The position numbers and the translations under genes are program-made. Positions 30,385-41,842 of a stretch of DNA of 64,000 nt are shown here, piece after piece. The notes beneath the pieces are model-generated. The model saw nothing but the letters and a program-made list of their open reading frames with translations, had not been told where the DNA came from and did not search any database. Within the stretch, counting starts at the first letter, position 1; each line of letters starts with the position of its first letter. This DNA is from Doryteuthis pealeii (taxonomy: Eukaryota > Mollusca > Cephalopoda > Myopsida > Loliginidae): positions 52,273,141 through 52,337,140 of the forward strand of contig CM042157.1 of NCBI GenBank assembly GCA_023376005.1, in the 5' to 3' direction.

Positions 30385-30779
30385 TTAAAGGAGCCACCTT
30401 TGCCTTGGCGACCTCCCTCCTTGCACAGCGTAGACAACGAAGCCATAGGCGCACGGTGATGCGTCACAAAATATACAAAGATTTAAGGGTTCCTCTGTGC
30501 TGATAGTTTCACGTGGAAATGAGACGTTAGACAGTGCAGTCAGATCCTCGGCCAGGGCAGACCAGTCCTTTATTGTATCCTCGGGTGCTTCTTGATCCCA
30601 AGTTGATTTCACAAGCCAAAGCTTACTTAAAATAAGCTTTGACCTTATGGTAACTGGAGCGTACAACGACAACGGATCAAAAAATCTCGCCAACTGTGCT
30701 AACATCTGCCTCTTGGTTTTTGCATCCCTGTCCATCACCAGCCTCGCTACTGCCATCATATCAGTATTAGGACTGTAAT
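30385..30779 (-). pseudogene. BEL copy A: Pao connection (A17-like) and RNase H start
   Basis: The frame reads TKRQMLAQLARFFDPLSLYA and PVTIRSKLILSKLWL, then TWDQEAPEDTIKDW. It continues LCIFCDASPCAYGFVVYA, where FCDASPCAYG holds the first RNase H Asp. The stretch R..L..LARFFDPL is the signature of the region annotated as Pao peptidase A17. A one-base deletion near 30786 breaks the link to RT. Copy B has that base but has a stop codon at about 49838 instead. Confidence 0.8.
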
Positions 30780-31979
30780 TATATCCAATATCCTCTCACA
30801 ATTTTCATCATGTTGAGAGATGGTATCTTGCTCAACCATAATTGATTTAAGGTCCTCGCAGTTGGTACTACATGAGCGAATGTTGAAATTGCCTTCCTTG
30901 AGTCTGCCTACAGCAATTTTATAGAATTTAATAAATTCCTCAGGATGATTGCTGGTTTGATGTAGATTGTCTACGTAAAAAATATATTTTAGAATTTCTG
31001 TGTACTCCTCAGGCTGATACTGTTCAATGTGGTATTTTAGGATGTAGTTGAGGATAAATGGGCGGGGGGGGGGTAGTAAACCCGAATATCAGGGTATTAT
31101 ACCTGTGGCACAAAAGTTCATTTCCCTCCTTTACAAAGAAGCAGAATCTATTCTTGTCTTCTTCAACTTGATCATCAAGAAGGCTTTCCTTATGTCTCCC
31201 AACATGACATACCTGTTGGTTCTAAATCTCAATAATATTTCTATCATGTTGTTGATAAGATTCACACCTGTATAGGCAGCTTCGTTCAAGGAGTATTTAC
31301 CTTCTGTTTTCAATGAGCAGTTGAATACTGGCCTTATCTTTGTGGTTGCTTGTGATTCTGTTTTAAACACTGGTCTATGAGGAATCCAAATAAATCTTTC
31401 ATACTCCTCAGGGGGTACATAAATTCTTTCAATGATGCCTTCACGTTGTGTTTGTGAAAATATCTCGTTGTATTCCTTGTGCAGGTTCTTTCGTTCTAGA
31501 GACAGCATCGTTCTGTGCAACACGGCAAGGGCCACCTTGTAATTGGAAGGGACAGAACCAATTTTGTCCTCATACCACGGTAAATTTACGTAGTACTCGT
31601 TGTTCCTGAATTCTATAGAGCTTCTAAATTGTTCAATCTTATTCTTGTCGTACTGACTCATGTCTACTTCGGATACAGCCGTATCTACTTCCAGCATGCG
31701 CCCAACGTGTCTTTCCACCAGGGACATATCAAATGAGTCGGGTATGTTATCAGGGTATGTTTCTTTAGGGTTCACTACAAATTCCATTTGTTGCTCCGGA
31801 CATTTGGCTAACCTCCTTACAATGGTATGGTAATCACTTCGACTAACTGTAGTCTTAGAATTCACTGTTTTCCGTTGGTGATTGTACAAAAAATGATCAA
31901 CATTCCCAAAGAGGGCCAATCCGTTGTCTAGTTCCCATGCCGATCCGTTCATACATTTGACTAATTTCACAGAATGCAT
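30780..31979 (-). pseudogene. BEL copy A: reverse transcriptase
   Basis: The frame from 31979 to 31131 includes NCSLKTEGKYSLNEAAYTG, LLRFRTNRYVMLGDIRKAFL (first catalytic Asp) and MIKLKK. It then shifts frame near 31150 into DKNRFCFFV. The active-site motif is read on the - strand at 30966-30977 as YVDN, where Pao elements have YVDD, so the second catalytic Asp is Asn. The same frame change and the same YVDN occur in copy B. A poly-C stretch (31062-31075 on the + strand as G) follows the IFGFTT segment. Confidence 0.85.
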
Positions 31980-32054
31980 AAACTGGAATATGTCGACACC
32001 TATTAATCCTAAGATGTCTATTTTACCCTGTTTATTTCTTGAAAGGGATAACCT

Positions 32055-32414
32055 TTATTTTAGCTTGCTTATGTTTTCCTCAATCAAGTCCATTTCCTTA
32101 ATCCTTAGTTTAATGTCAAATGCCGAATCCAACAGCACGGGTAGGGGAAGTTGTCTCCCTTTCTCCGTCACAAATTCCAGGGTAACCTGTTCAAACTGTC
32201 TGTTAGCCAACCCGAAATAGGTATTAATCTCGTGATTAACCCTTGTTAAAACCTTGCAAGGGCATTTTAGCTGTTTAAGGATTTTCCTCGAAATATAGGA
32301 ACGTTGGCTACCGGTATCTATCACGCAGTTAATCACAGTTTCCTCGTTACCCCATCGGATGGGCAAACTTATTATGGGTAGTAACATGTTTTCTCCACTA
32401 GTGTTAGCCCACAT
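32055..32414 (-). pseudogene. BEL copy A: protease
   Basis: The frame reads LPIISLPIRWGNEETVINCV and DTGSQRSYISRKILKQL. The retropepsin active site is DTGSQ, as in the Pao DUF1758 domain. Copy B has DTGSQLSY. A one-base shift at about 32052 (TTTATTTTAGC versus TTTTATTTAGC in copy B) separates it from RT in this copy only. Confidence 0.8.
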
Positions 32415-32426
32415 ATGTGTCCTTAG

Positions 32427-32906
32427 TCAAGTTCTTTCAGATAGTTCGCACAATGCAGTCACATGTTTTCTCGAGGAGCACTTATTACAAGGGTAATGTA
32501 ATCTATTCTGGTGTCCTGGGCATCTATCTGTATTATGCCCACTGCTCGTGCACTCCGAACACAGGTTCATTATACTACACTGTTCTTTCCTGGCTCGGAC
32601 TGTGGGGAACTTGTTACACTTTGCGATCCGATGTCCCTGTCTGTTACATAGTCTGCAATAGGGACCATTCGACCCCGTGGAGAAATTCTGTAAGGCTCCC
32701 CCGGGCTTTTGCCTTTCCTGAACTACATTGCTAGGTTTGAAATTTCCGAAGGAATTATTCTTTTTTGCGGGTTGGATGGTTTTTATAGCTTCACTGCTAT
32801 GTTCAAAGATATCGTTGAGAGTGGGGTAATTATTTCCCACACGATGAATTATTTCCCGCTGAAGAACCCTAGGAAGATACTCGAACACAATATGGGTGAC
32901 CAGCAT
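32427..32906 (-). pseudogene. BEL copy A: gag C-terminal zinc-knuckle region
   Basis: The frame reads HIVFEYLPRVLQREIIHRV, then YCRLCNRQGHRIAKC, a CX2CX4HX4C knuckle. A cysteine-rich tail follows: CSECTSSGHNTDRCPGH and HYPCNKCSSRKHVTALC. RNA packaging is the role of such knuckles. It ends at 32427 and the protease follows in another frame. Confidence 0.8.
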
Positions 32907-32951
32907 CGACCCCGAAGAGTCATCTTCGAAAAAACCACGCCGTATGACGTT

Positions 32952-33434
32952 TTAAGTTCGGCTAAGTCCGCTCGGGTTTCCGCCAGGTATTATTTTGACA
33001 CCATCAAATTCATCATCTAGTTTCGGCTGTGTCTTTAGAATCTGCCTAAATATTTCCTTTTTAATATTTGGCACGTCCAGGTACTCCTTGGTCAGCATCT
33101 CCATTGCGACGTCATAATTCTCCTCTTCCAGGGTCAAATGGGACACCAGTTGCAGCGCACGTCCACACAAATAGCCTTTCAAGATAGCTAATTTAGTTTT
33201 CCCCGATTGTATGTAGTGCACGCAATTTTTAAATTGCACCAAAAAATTCTTAAATTCAAATTTAGTGGGTTCTATACCAGTAAAGATACTACACTGTATT
33301 CGTGGCACCGAGGTGAAGTCACCATAATTGGGGTTATTCCCACTCTTATTGTGTCCTGGTGGTATTTCAGGTAATTTATGAGGAAGTTCGTCCCGGTCCC
33401 CTGCCTCCGAAATTGCTGCCCGGTGAACTATCAA
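32952..33434 (-). pseudogene. BEL copy A: gag N-terminal (DUF1759-like)
   Basis: The first methionine is at 33434: MIVHRAAISEAGDRDELPHK. The conserved block reads CSIFTGIEPTKFEFKNFLVQ, KLAILKGYLCGRALQLVSHL and FRQILKTQPKLDDEFDGV, as in DUF1759 of Pao gag (F.G....F..F...F, K...L...L.G.A...V..L). The start is uncertain, because the first ~30 residues are not family-like and further upstream is the leader. Confidence 0.75.
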
Positions 33435-33735
33435 ATAACAACCCCAACTAGTACCGCTACAACGGTGTTACTTGAAAGAAAACAACCAACTCAAATAACA
33501 ATCCCAACTATCGTATCGGCGCCTATTTGAGGTGGGGGGGGGGGCTCTTTTTTGTCTTAATTCTTGTTTATTTATTTTTTCCATTCGAAAGAAAAAAACA
33601 TTAAACCGTTTTTTGTCGTAATTCTAATTTTTCTTTTTTTGTCGTAATTCTTATTATCGTAATTTGTCGTAATTCTTGTTTATTTATAGAAATTTGTCAT
33701 ATTTCTTGTTTAGATAGTTTTGAACAGACTGAGAT
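33435..33735 (-). mobile_element. BEL copy A: 5' leader
   Basis: It contains TAGGCGCCGATACG (- strand, about 33507-33525), a possible primer-binding region. A poly-C run and a repeated ACGACAAA-type motif (TTGTCGTAATTCT on the +, at least three times at 33615-33690) are also present. No sequence here matches the 3' non-coding end, so a full 5' LTR appears to be missing. Satellite begins at about 33750. Confidence 0.45.
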
Positions 33736-33752
33736 AGATAGATATTTTCGAC

Positions 33753-36113
33753 ATCAAAAAATCGAATAAAGGTGGCAACCCAATTATAGAAGGGTAGAAT
33801 AAAGTTGGAAGTCCTACAGTGAATTGGTAGAATAAAGGTAGCAACCCTATTATCAAAAAATCGAATAATGGTGCCAACCTTATTATAGAATTGTAGAATA
33901 AAGTTGGAAGTCCTAATGTGAATTGGTAGAATAAAGGTAGCAACCCTATTATCGAATTGTAGAATAAAGTTGGAAGTCCTATTGTGAATTGGTAGAATAA
34001 AGGTAGCGACCCTATTATCAAAAAATCGAATATATGTGGCAACTTTATTATAGAATTGTAGAATAAAGTTGGAAATCCTATAGTGAATTGGTAGAATAAA
34101 GGTAGCAACCCTATTATCACAAAATCTAATAAAGGTGGCAACCCTATTATAGAATTGTAGAATAAAGTTGGGAGTCCTATTGTGAATTGGTAGAATAAAG
34201 GTAACAACCCTATTATCAAAAAATCGAATAATGGTAGTAACCCGATTATAGAATTGTAGAATAAAGTTGGAAGTCCTATTGTGAAGTGGTAGAATAAAGG
34301 TAGCAACCCTATTATCGAATAGTAGAATAAAGTTGGAAGTCCTATTGTGAATTGGTATAATAAAGGTAGCAAACCTTTATCAAAAAATCGAATAAATGTG
34401 GCAACCCTATCATAGAATTGTAGAATAAATTTGGAAGGCCTACAGTGAATTGGTAGAATAAGGTAACAACCCTATTATCAAAAAATCGAATAATGGTGGC
34501 AACCCGATTATAGAATTGTAGAATAAAGTTGGAAGTCCTAGTGTGAATTGGTAGAATAAAGGTAACAACCCTATTATCAAGTAGTAGAATAAAGTTGGAA
34601 GTCCTATAGTGAATCGGTAGAATAAAGGTAGAAACCCTATTATCAAAAAATCGAATAAAGGTGGCAACCCTATTATAGAATTGTAGAATAAAGTGTGAAG
34701 TCTCATTGTGATTTGGTAGAATAAAGTTAGCAACCCTATTATCGAATAGTAGAATAAAGTTGGATGTCCTATAATGAATTGGTAGAATAAAAGTAGCAAC
34801 CTTATTATCAAAAAATCAAATAAAGTTGGCAACCCTATTATAGAATTGTAGAATAAAGTTTGAAGTCCCATTGTGAATTGGTAGAATAAACACAGCAACC
34901 CTATTATCGAAAAATCGAATAAAGGTTGCAAACCAATTATAGAATCGTAGAATAAAGTTGGAAGTCCTATAGTGAATTGGTAGAATATAGGTAGCAACCC
35001 TATTATCAAAAAATCAAATAAAAGGTGGCAACACTATTATAGAATTGTAGAATAAAGTTGGAAGTCTCATTATGATTTGGTAGAATAAAGGTAGCAATCC
35101 GATTATCGAATAGTAGAATAAAGGTGGTAAGCCTACTATAGAATTGTAGAATAATGTTGGAAGTCCCATTGTGATTTGGTAGAATAAAGGTAGAAAACCT
35201 ATTATCAAAAAATCGAATAAAGGTGGAAACCCTATTAAAGAATTGTAGAACAAAGTTAGAAGTCCTATTGTGATTTGGTAGAATAAAGGTGGCAACCCTA
35301 TTATCAAAAAATCAAATAAAGGTGGCAACCCTATTATAGAATTGTAGAATAAAGTTGGAAGTCCTATTGTGATTTGGTAGAATAAAGGTAGCAACCCTAT
35401 TATCAAAAAATCGAATAAACGTGGCAATCCTATTATAGAATTGTACAATAAAGTTGGAAGTCCTATTGTGAATTGGTAGAAAAAAGGTAGTAACCCTATT
35501 ATCGAATGGTAGAATAAAGTTGGATGTCCTATTGTGAATCGGTAGAATAAAGGTAAGAACTCTATTATCGAATAGTAGAATAAAGTTGGAAGTTTTGTGG
35601 TGAATCGGTAGATTAAAGTTAGCAATCCTATTATCAAAAAATCGAATAAAGGTGGCAACCCAATTATAGAATTGTAGAATAAAGTTAGATGTCCTATAGT
35701 GAATTGGTAGAAATATAGGTAGCAACCCTATTATCAAAAATCGAATAAAGGTGGCAACACTATTATAGAATTGTAGAATAAAGTTGGAAGTCCTATTGTG
35801 AATTGGTAGAATAAAGGTAACAACCATATTATCGAATAGTAGAATAAAGTTGGAAGTCCTATAGTGAATTGGTAGAATATAGGTAGCAAACCTATTATCA
35901 AGTAGTAATATAAGTTAGAATTCCTATAGTGAATTGGTAGAATAAAGGTAGCAAGCCGATTATCAAAAAATCAAATAAAGTTGGCAACCCTATTATAGAA
36001 TTGGAGAATAAAGTTCGAAGTCCTATAGTGAATTGGTAGAATAAAGGTGGCCACCCTATTATCAAAAAACCGAATAAAGGTGGCAGCCTATTATTGAATG
36101 TAGAATAAAGTGG
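33753..36113 (+). repeat. 33-bp satellite array 1
   Basis: Every monomer begins AATAAAG and is 33 bp. Three main types alternate. One ends CTATTATCAAAAAATCG, one ends CTATTATAGAATTGTAG, and one ends ATTGTGAATTGGTAG. They form 99-bp trimers, with some 66-bp dimers using a TATCGAATAGTAG monomer. Long open frames on the - strand (such as repeated LPLFYQFTIGLPTLF) arise because 33 is a multiple of three. Confidence 0.92.
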
Positions 36114-39100
36114 TACACGACTAATTCAGTCAATCTGCAAAAAAGAGTGGAAAAAACAGATGTTAAATCATTGTTCAATGATATCTAATAATTATAATAG
36201 TTAAACGCAAAATTTTTCAAACTTGCAAAAACTATTCAGTGCGTCATATCACTAACAACACACACCACACCGCACATTAATATATATATAGATATATATA
36301 TATAGTGTAACTTATTTAGCTTGATAGATAAAAAATGAACCTACACAAGCGATGTTAGTAAATAATTTGTACTCATAGGCTTTTTTGTTAGTCCTAGACT
36401 ATAATTTTTATTGGTGAGAATAAATGAAGTGCTCTTATTACGATAGTGTTACACGTTTTTTTTGTTTTTTATAGACTGTTTGGAAAGTAAAAAAATCGCT
36501 TCAAACTTGCAAGTCATTACCTAACTTTTGAAAAGTAAATAAATAAAAATATACTGGGAGTCTATTAAATGGCACAGGAGACATAAAACAAATCGACGAC
36601 ACACACCATCATGCATGTTAGTTAGGCAGATAATATCGTGCCCCTATTAGGCCCTCATCAGCAGAGCTTAGATAGAAGAACCTTGCCGCCTTGTGCGTGG
36701 ATTCGAAACCCGACTGTCAAGCTGACAGGCAAGCATCTACCCCTACAAACCAAACACGGACCTCTGGATTTTTCGTTTTTGACTTCAGAAGTAGAATTAG
36801 CCTTTATTTTCCCTTTATAGAATGACATCAATACTAACCCACGAACCATGTACTGAGGATAAAGTAGGAGGGTAACAAGCGATGTAATTGTTTACTGATG
36901 GATGTGGCGATATTAACCTGAGCTACTACTACTAATAAAGATCATATATATGTTAAGCGTTCTATTGGATAGAGTCTCATCTTACGAACTACAAGGAACA
37001 AATGAAAGGACCATTTGAAACGCACCTCTCGAATTGACCTGAGTGCTTGGAAGATCTGCATCGGAATCCGGAAGGAAAACATGGACGCTAAGAAACATTG
37101 TTTTCGGCGCTAAATACTAGATAGAGCTTTGGAACTCAAAATATATGACTGAAGCATAGTAGACTATGGCACTCCGCCTAACTTTAAAAGAAAAACATTT
37201 AACTCCTAGATGCTTCATTGAGATCATTTCGTTTTGTCAGTGTGTTGCTTCAATGGCTCGCAGCAGGGCTGGGCTGCTGTCACACTCGAAGAAACATAAA
37301 CTCGGTCTTCTTGAAGAGCGATAGCAGCAAGCATTGGGGGAAATTCAAAATCAACTTGCACATGCTGACCCTTCTCATCTAGTTCGTCTCTATTAGGAGT
37401 GTCACATATTTATATCAAATGCCTATATATATATATTTATTTATTTATACACACAACACCACACACACACACATATATATTATATATTATATATATTTAT
37501 ATATATGAACAATAACGTCCATATAATGATGAATAAATTACGTGATTAAAATATGCAGGAATTATTCGTTGATTGACTATTTATAAAAACAAAATGTTTC
37601 TCCACACAGCACGTTCTCGATAGTTAGCGTCTTATTGAGAAAAGACTTTTATAATGATAAAAATCTAGGGTTTGAAACAAGAACACAAAAAAGAGGTGGA
37701 GGGAAAAATGTACTGGTGACAAGTCCATTTGTTTCAGTGAAAACCATCTTTAGGATTCCACTTGAATTGTTTTATCAATAACGCATGATAAAATTTTGAA
37801 AGATATAAATATTTATGATATTATTGTATTAGGATAATATATATAATAGTACTTTATTTGGGACTTGTTATTATTTGGATGTCGCAGGAGTGAAGGATTG
37901 ACTAAATCCAACAAATTGGCTGTAGGATGTAGGGAAATATGTGGTATCACAAACAGGTCAACAAACGTACTAAATTCAATTGAGATATTTCTCCTCATGC
38001 TCAATATGAATAAATTTGATAGAGTAGAAAGAAAGAGAGAAAGAAAGAAAGAAAGAAAACTATGTTTAGATGAAAATAAAAAAAGATGTAACGCAAAAAG
38101 TGAATTAATATTATAGAAAATTTTTAAAGGTTTAACCAAATTTTCAATACATAATACGAAAAACTTAATTGTAAAGAGAAAACTCACGAGTAACATTAGA
38201 AAAAAGAGAAAGAACGCGTCTCAGGAGAAGTAGGACTTAGAGACTAGAGAAAGTATGAAGACCACGCAAGAAGAGAAAGAAGAAGAAGAAGAAGAAGAGA
38301 CGTAACAATGTAATATTAATATATAAATAATCAGATAAGTTAAAAGAAGGTTAACGAGAAGAAGAAGAAGACACGCAGTATATTTTTGACTATTTGTTTA
38401 TAATATTACGCCACAGGTTGGAAGGTTAATACAAATAAATCCGCTTCAACTCAATTTCAAAATAAGATCATTCATCGAAACAAAACAAAACAAGAAAACA
38501 AAAAAAATGTGATACTAGATAGTTTTTCAGAAGTACCACTATATGGTGTGTAGGGGAGGGAGTCCGGGGACGGACCTCGATCTAATTAGTAAGAGAGATA
38601 ATTTAGTAGAATGTTCGATCTTCCATGAATGATTTAAGGGGTCAACAAGGAAGCGGAGCGATGTCATATTTAAAAGTCCTTACTTGAATTCCCTTCCTTT
38701 TCAAGCGCAACACCAAACGATGTATTGTAAGTTAAAAAAGTAAAAGCCAGCTCGTAACGCAACACGCACGAGAATATATCAGCTACCATTAATCAACCTG
38801 AACAAAAAGGGCCCTACGTTTTGCAACGCTCTATTATTTGCCCGGTATACTTAATAGCACCGCATCATAGCGACTTTCTCCAAGTTATTATCATATTGAT
38901 GAGGGTAAGAGTATATAAAAATCGATGAGACACATAGAGATACTATTATAAGAGTGAGGAGAATTTTCGGCCATAATATATCTTTACAACTTGCAAAATA
39001 TAGCCCTAAGGCGTCATTAGACCCCGTTAGGGGCTTGCTAAAAAAGTACTCCGAATTTGAATCTTGTGACTCGCAAGAGATCTATATCTGATTTGAGATC

Positions 39101-41832
39101 ATTTAATTAATTTTCGCCAGTGATCTGTGTAATGACAACTGAGAAAACTAATTGAGAAATTCATGATGCTTATTCTCACTGCAGTACTTAACACGTTTGG
39201 TGAACTTGACGTTTATCTTGATTTTTTTAAAATCCAGAGATACGTCGTTTAGAGAGAGATTAACTAATAAAATTCCAGAGACTCGGTGCAATATACCTTA
39301 TAAGATCCTGGGAAAGTGCTGTAATCGCAAAATAAAGCCTTTGCGATAGCCAAAGCCATCGTAACAATATGTCAGGCTATATAGTATTTCACCGAGGATC
39401 TGCACGCCCCTAACTATGAAATTTTTGATATATAATTTGGCTGATTTGTGTTATACATAGAACATCATTAATATTCAGGACGAATTTAAGGGGCTCCAGT
39501 TGACTCTGGGGCGTTGAGTGTTGATCGTTTAGGTTTTTTGTGTTCTTGTGTTGAGCATTTGCCTTGGGTAATAGTTCGAACTTGATGTATATAAGAGAGT
39601 GTTAGAGCATGTCCTCGATCTCCTTTGGTGGTTAATAGGCTTTTTAGAGCTTTGTATGTATTCACTGTTCTCTGTCTGTATTATTTCAAGTATTAAAGCC
39701 TCGAATATCATTTTTTTATAGTAAAAGGATACATTTTTTATAAATGTGTATAGCAAAGCTCGCAAAATCATTGGTTTATAATGACTTAGCTATAGACTGA
39801 GTCAGGCGAGACAATTACTAAAGATCTGGGTAAAACCAGGGGACTTGCTAATAAATACCAATCATGTTATATTTACTTTAATTTTGTATAGTGAGTGGAC
39901 ACCTGAGAGTGCACCTAAGATATGTATAGTTCTTCTGTTCGTTCTAACATTTTTATTACCGGCATGTCTCTTTGGCCCCAAATAGAGTACCACTATCACA
40001 AATCGAGGCCATGTATACAATAACCCCGCGTACTATATGGAAACTCCTGCCCAAGATCATTAAAGACCCTTCAGAAGATTCCTCACCAATCCAAACCTTC
40101 CAGCAACATCATTTAATTCGCTAATAAAAGGTTGGCAGGCGGCGGTAGCGGGCCGCTCACTAAACTATGGTGTAAGAACAGATCAGCTGAATATGAGTGA
40201 GAGGTTAATTTCATAGATTTAAGGGGTCTCTCGGTCGACCGAGCGCGTATTGTTTTCAGAATTTTATCGTAAGAGAGTTCTGAGTGTCCATTTTCACAAT
40301 GAAGCCAGACTACCATGAAAAAAGGCCGTCGTTTTGGGTAGAACACGCGTTATTGAATATCTCGGTCATCTCGTTTTCTTCGACGCTTCCGGCAGAATTA
40401 AATCAGAGTATAAATAACAGAGGTAATGTAAGGCACACTAAGGTCTCTTATAAAGTTCAAATACGGCTAGGTTAACCAGCTATAAAGGAAAGAATGTAAT
40501 ACATACTGAAATTTCACATTAGAACAACTTGATCTTATTGAAACTCGTACATTAGCAGCTGTAACTACGCCTTAGTTGGTCTTTACTCGCATCACACTGA
40601 GAGTTAGTCCGCGGAGAGAATTGTGTCAAAAATTTTGAATTATATTTAAATAATTGTTGGCGATAGTCTGAATACAACAGATCCAGCTCTTATCTAATCT
40701 TGCTTTGTGTTATAAGACTGAGTTGACAAAGACACCTCGGCTTCAATGAGCTCACCGAATTGAATGGGAATAGTACTTCGCATCCACACAAAGTTGTTCC
40801 TCACACAGAGAGATTCAAGACTATACACGTAAGTGTCGGTCAGAACGAGATCCGCCTCAAATATTTAACGTCAACACCCCAAAAAACATTAAAACCCTCA
40901 GCGACACATGAATGTTCTCCATGCTCTTATACGATCAATATAAGAAGGTTATAGGGTAGGGGGTCCATAAACGAAATCTGGTGTAATTTTAAGATATATG
41001 ATAACAAAGTTTCTAGGTATCATTAATGTCCCCTAGGTTGCTAGGGAAGATATGACACAAGCACTCTGCCGAAACGCAACTGTTGTTTAGAAAGGGGCTG
41101 GCATATTGTTTTTTGACGCCTCCGAACACCGCGTCTATGTCTCAAGTAGAGTATATTAAGTGTGAGTGGTTTGCGGTGAACTTATTGGACCAGCGCGCTA
41201 AGGAAAGTTAAGTCATAAACCAAAAGACATTTTTGCAAACGTGAGGCAATGCTAGGCATGGCAGCGTATTAGACCGCATTAACGTATATAAAGGGTCTCT
41301 TGGCTAGATAACACCTGTGTATAAATTGCAAATTTGTATTTTTACTATAAATTATAGATTGAGTCTTATACTAGAATATGACTAGACAACTTTAACAATA
41401 TGTTTTGTTTGTTTAGGTATTGGATAGAATGCATCTCTTTTGTTGTTATAAGTAATAAATAAAGTATATCTTTCGGCTCTTCGAAGAATCCCCCAAAAAT
41501 ATGCAACATGGGTTTTCCTTCAAAGTTCTGTGAGGCTTTCTAAGTTCTTTCTGGACACTAGACACAAAACGCGACTCCAGGAGTTCGAACGAAGTAAGTT
41601 ATCCAGTGCAGACAGAGAAGGTGCCCCTAGAGCTTACGCAAGACGAGATCTCAATCTTGGAATGATTCATTGATTCAAGTACAATTCCTGAAGATAGAGA
41701 TAGGGGTCCGGACTGGGCGTTTTTGTGAAGTTAATTTTTTTTTACACTACATGCCTGAAATCAACCTGGAAAAAGGCTGTTTTGAAGGCTTTTTGGCTTG
41801 TTTTTGACGCTCGATTTCAAGTATATGAATTT
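36114..41832 (+). repeat. Scrambled ~410-bp satellite region, probably low-accuracy sequence
   Basis: Satellite landmarks appear in + orientation but far apart and with unrelated filler. Examples are near 36205, 36441-36500, 38562-38650, 38985-39125, 39405-39495, 39838-39900, 40200-40240 and 41700-41832. Only the last ~130 bp are clean satellite. The region ends at a 10-N gap. GA-rich runs lie at 38030-38058 and 38278-38300, and a TA run lies at 36282-36304. No gene is supported, and open frames here are chance. Confidence 0.6.
36634..36760 (-). ncRNA. tRNA-like segment with hammerhead-like neighbour (degenerate)
   Basis: On the - strand, GGGTTTCGAATCC (36697-36709) is a B-box/T-arm, preceded by GGTAGATGCTTGCCTGTC, a tRNA-like A-box region. 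Downstream CTGATGAG at 36654-36661 is followed by a GGCC-TAATA-GGGGC hairpin and ACGATAT where CGAAAC would be expected. It looks like a tRNA-derived SINE with a hammerhead-like tail. It lies in sequence of doubtful accuracy. Confidence 0.3.
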
Positions 41833-41842
41833 NNNNNNNNNN
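41833..41842. other. Assembly gap (10 N)
   Basis: Ten N separate noisy 410-bp satellite from noisy 33-bp satellite. Confidence 1.

Noticed and set aside
27703..33735. Complete LTR pair for BEL copy A
   Set aside because: I compared the two non-coding ends and found no direct repeat longer than a short AAAAGAGCCCCC-like match.
33710..35827. Long - strand open frames with repeated LPLFYQFTIGLPTLF-type peptides
   Set aside because: They are the translation of a 33-bp tandem repeat. They break at every one-base indel, and sister arrays break at different places.
37238..37330. Short frame MARSRAGLLSHSKKHK
   Set aside because: It lies in the region of doubtful accuracy, is brief and has no supporting flank. 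It could be a retroelement zinc-finger scrap, but I cannot show it.
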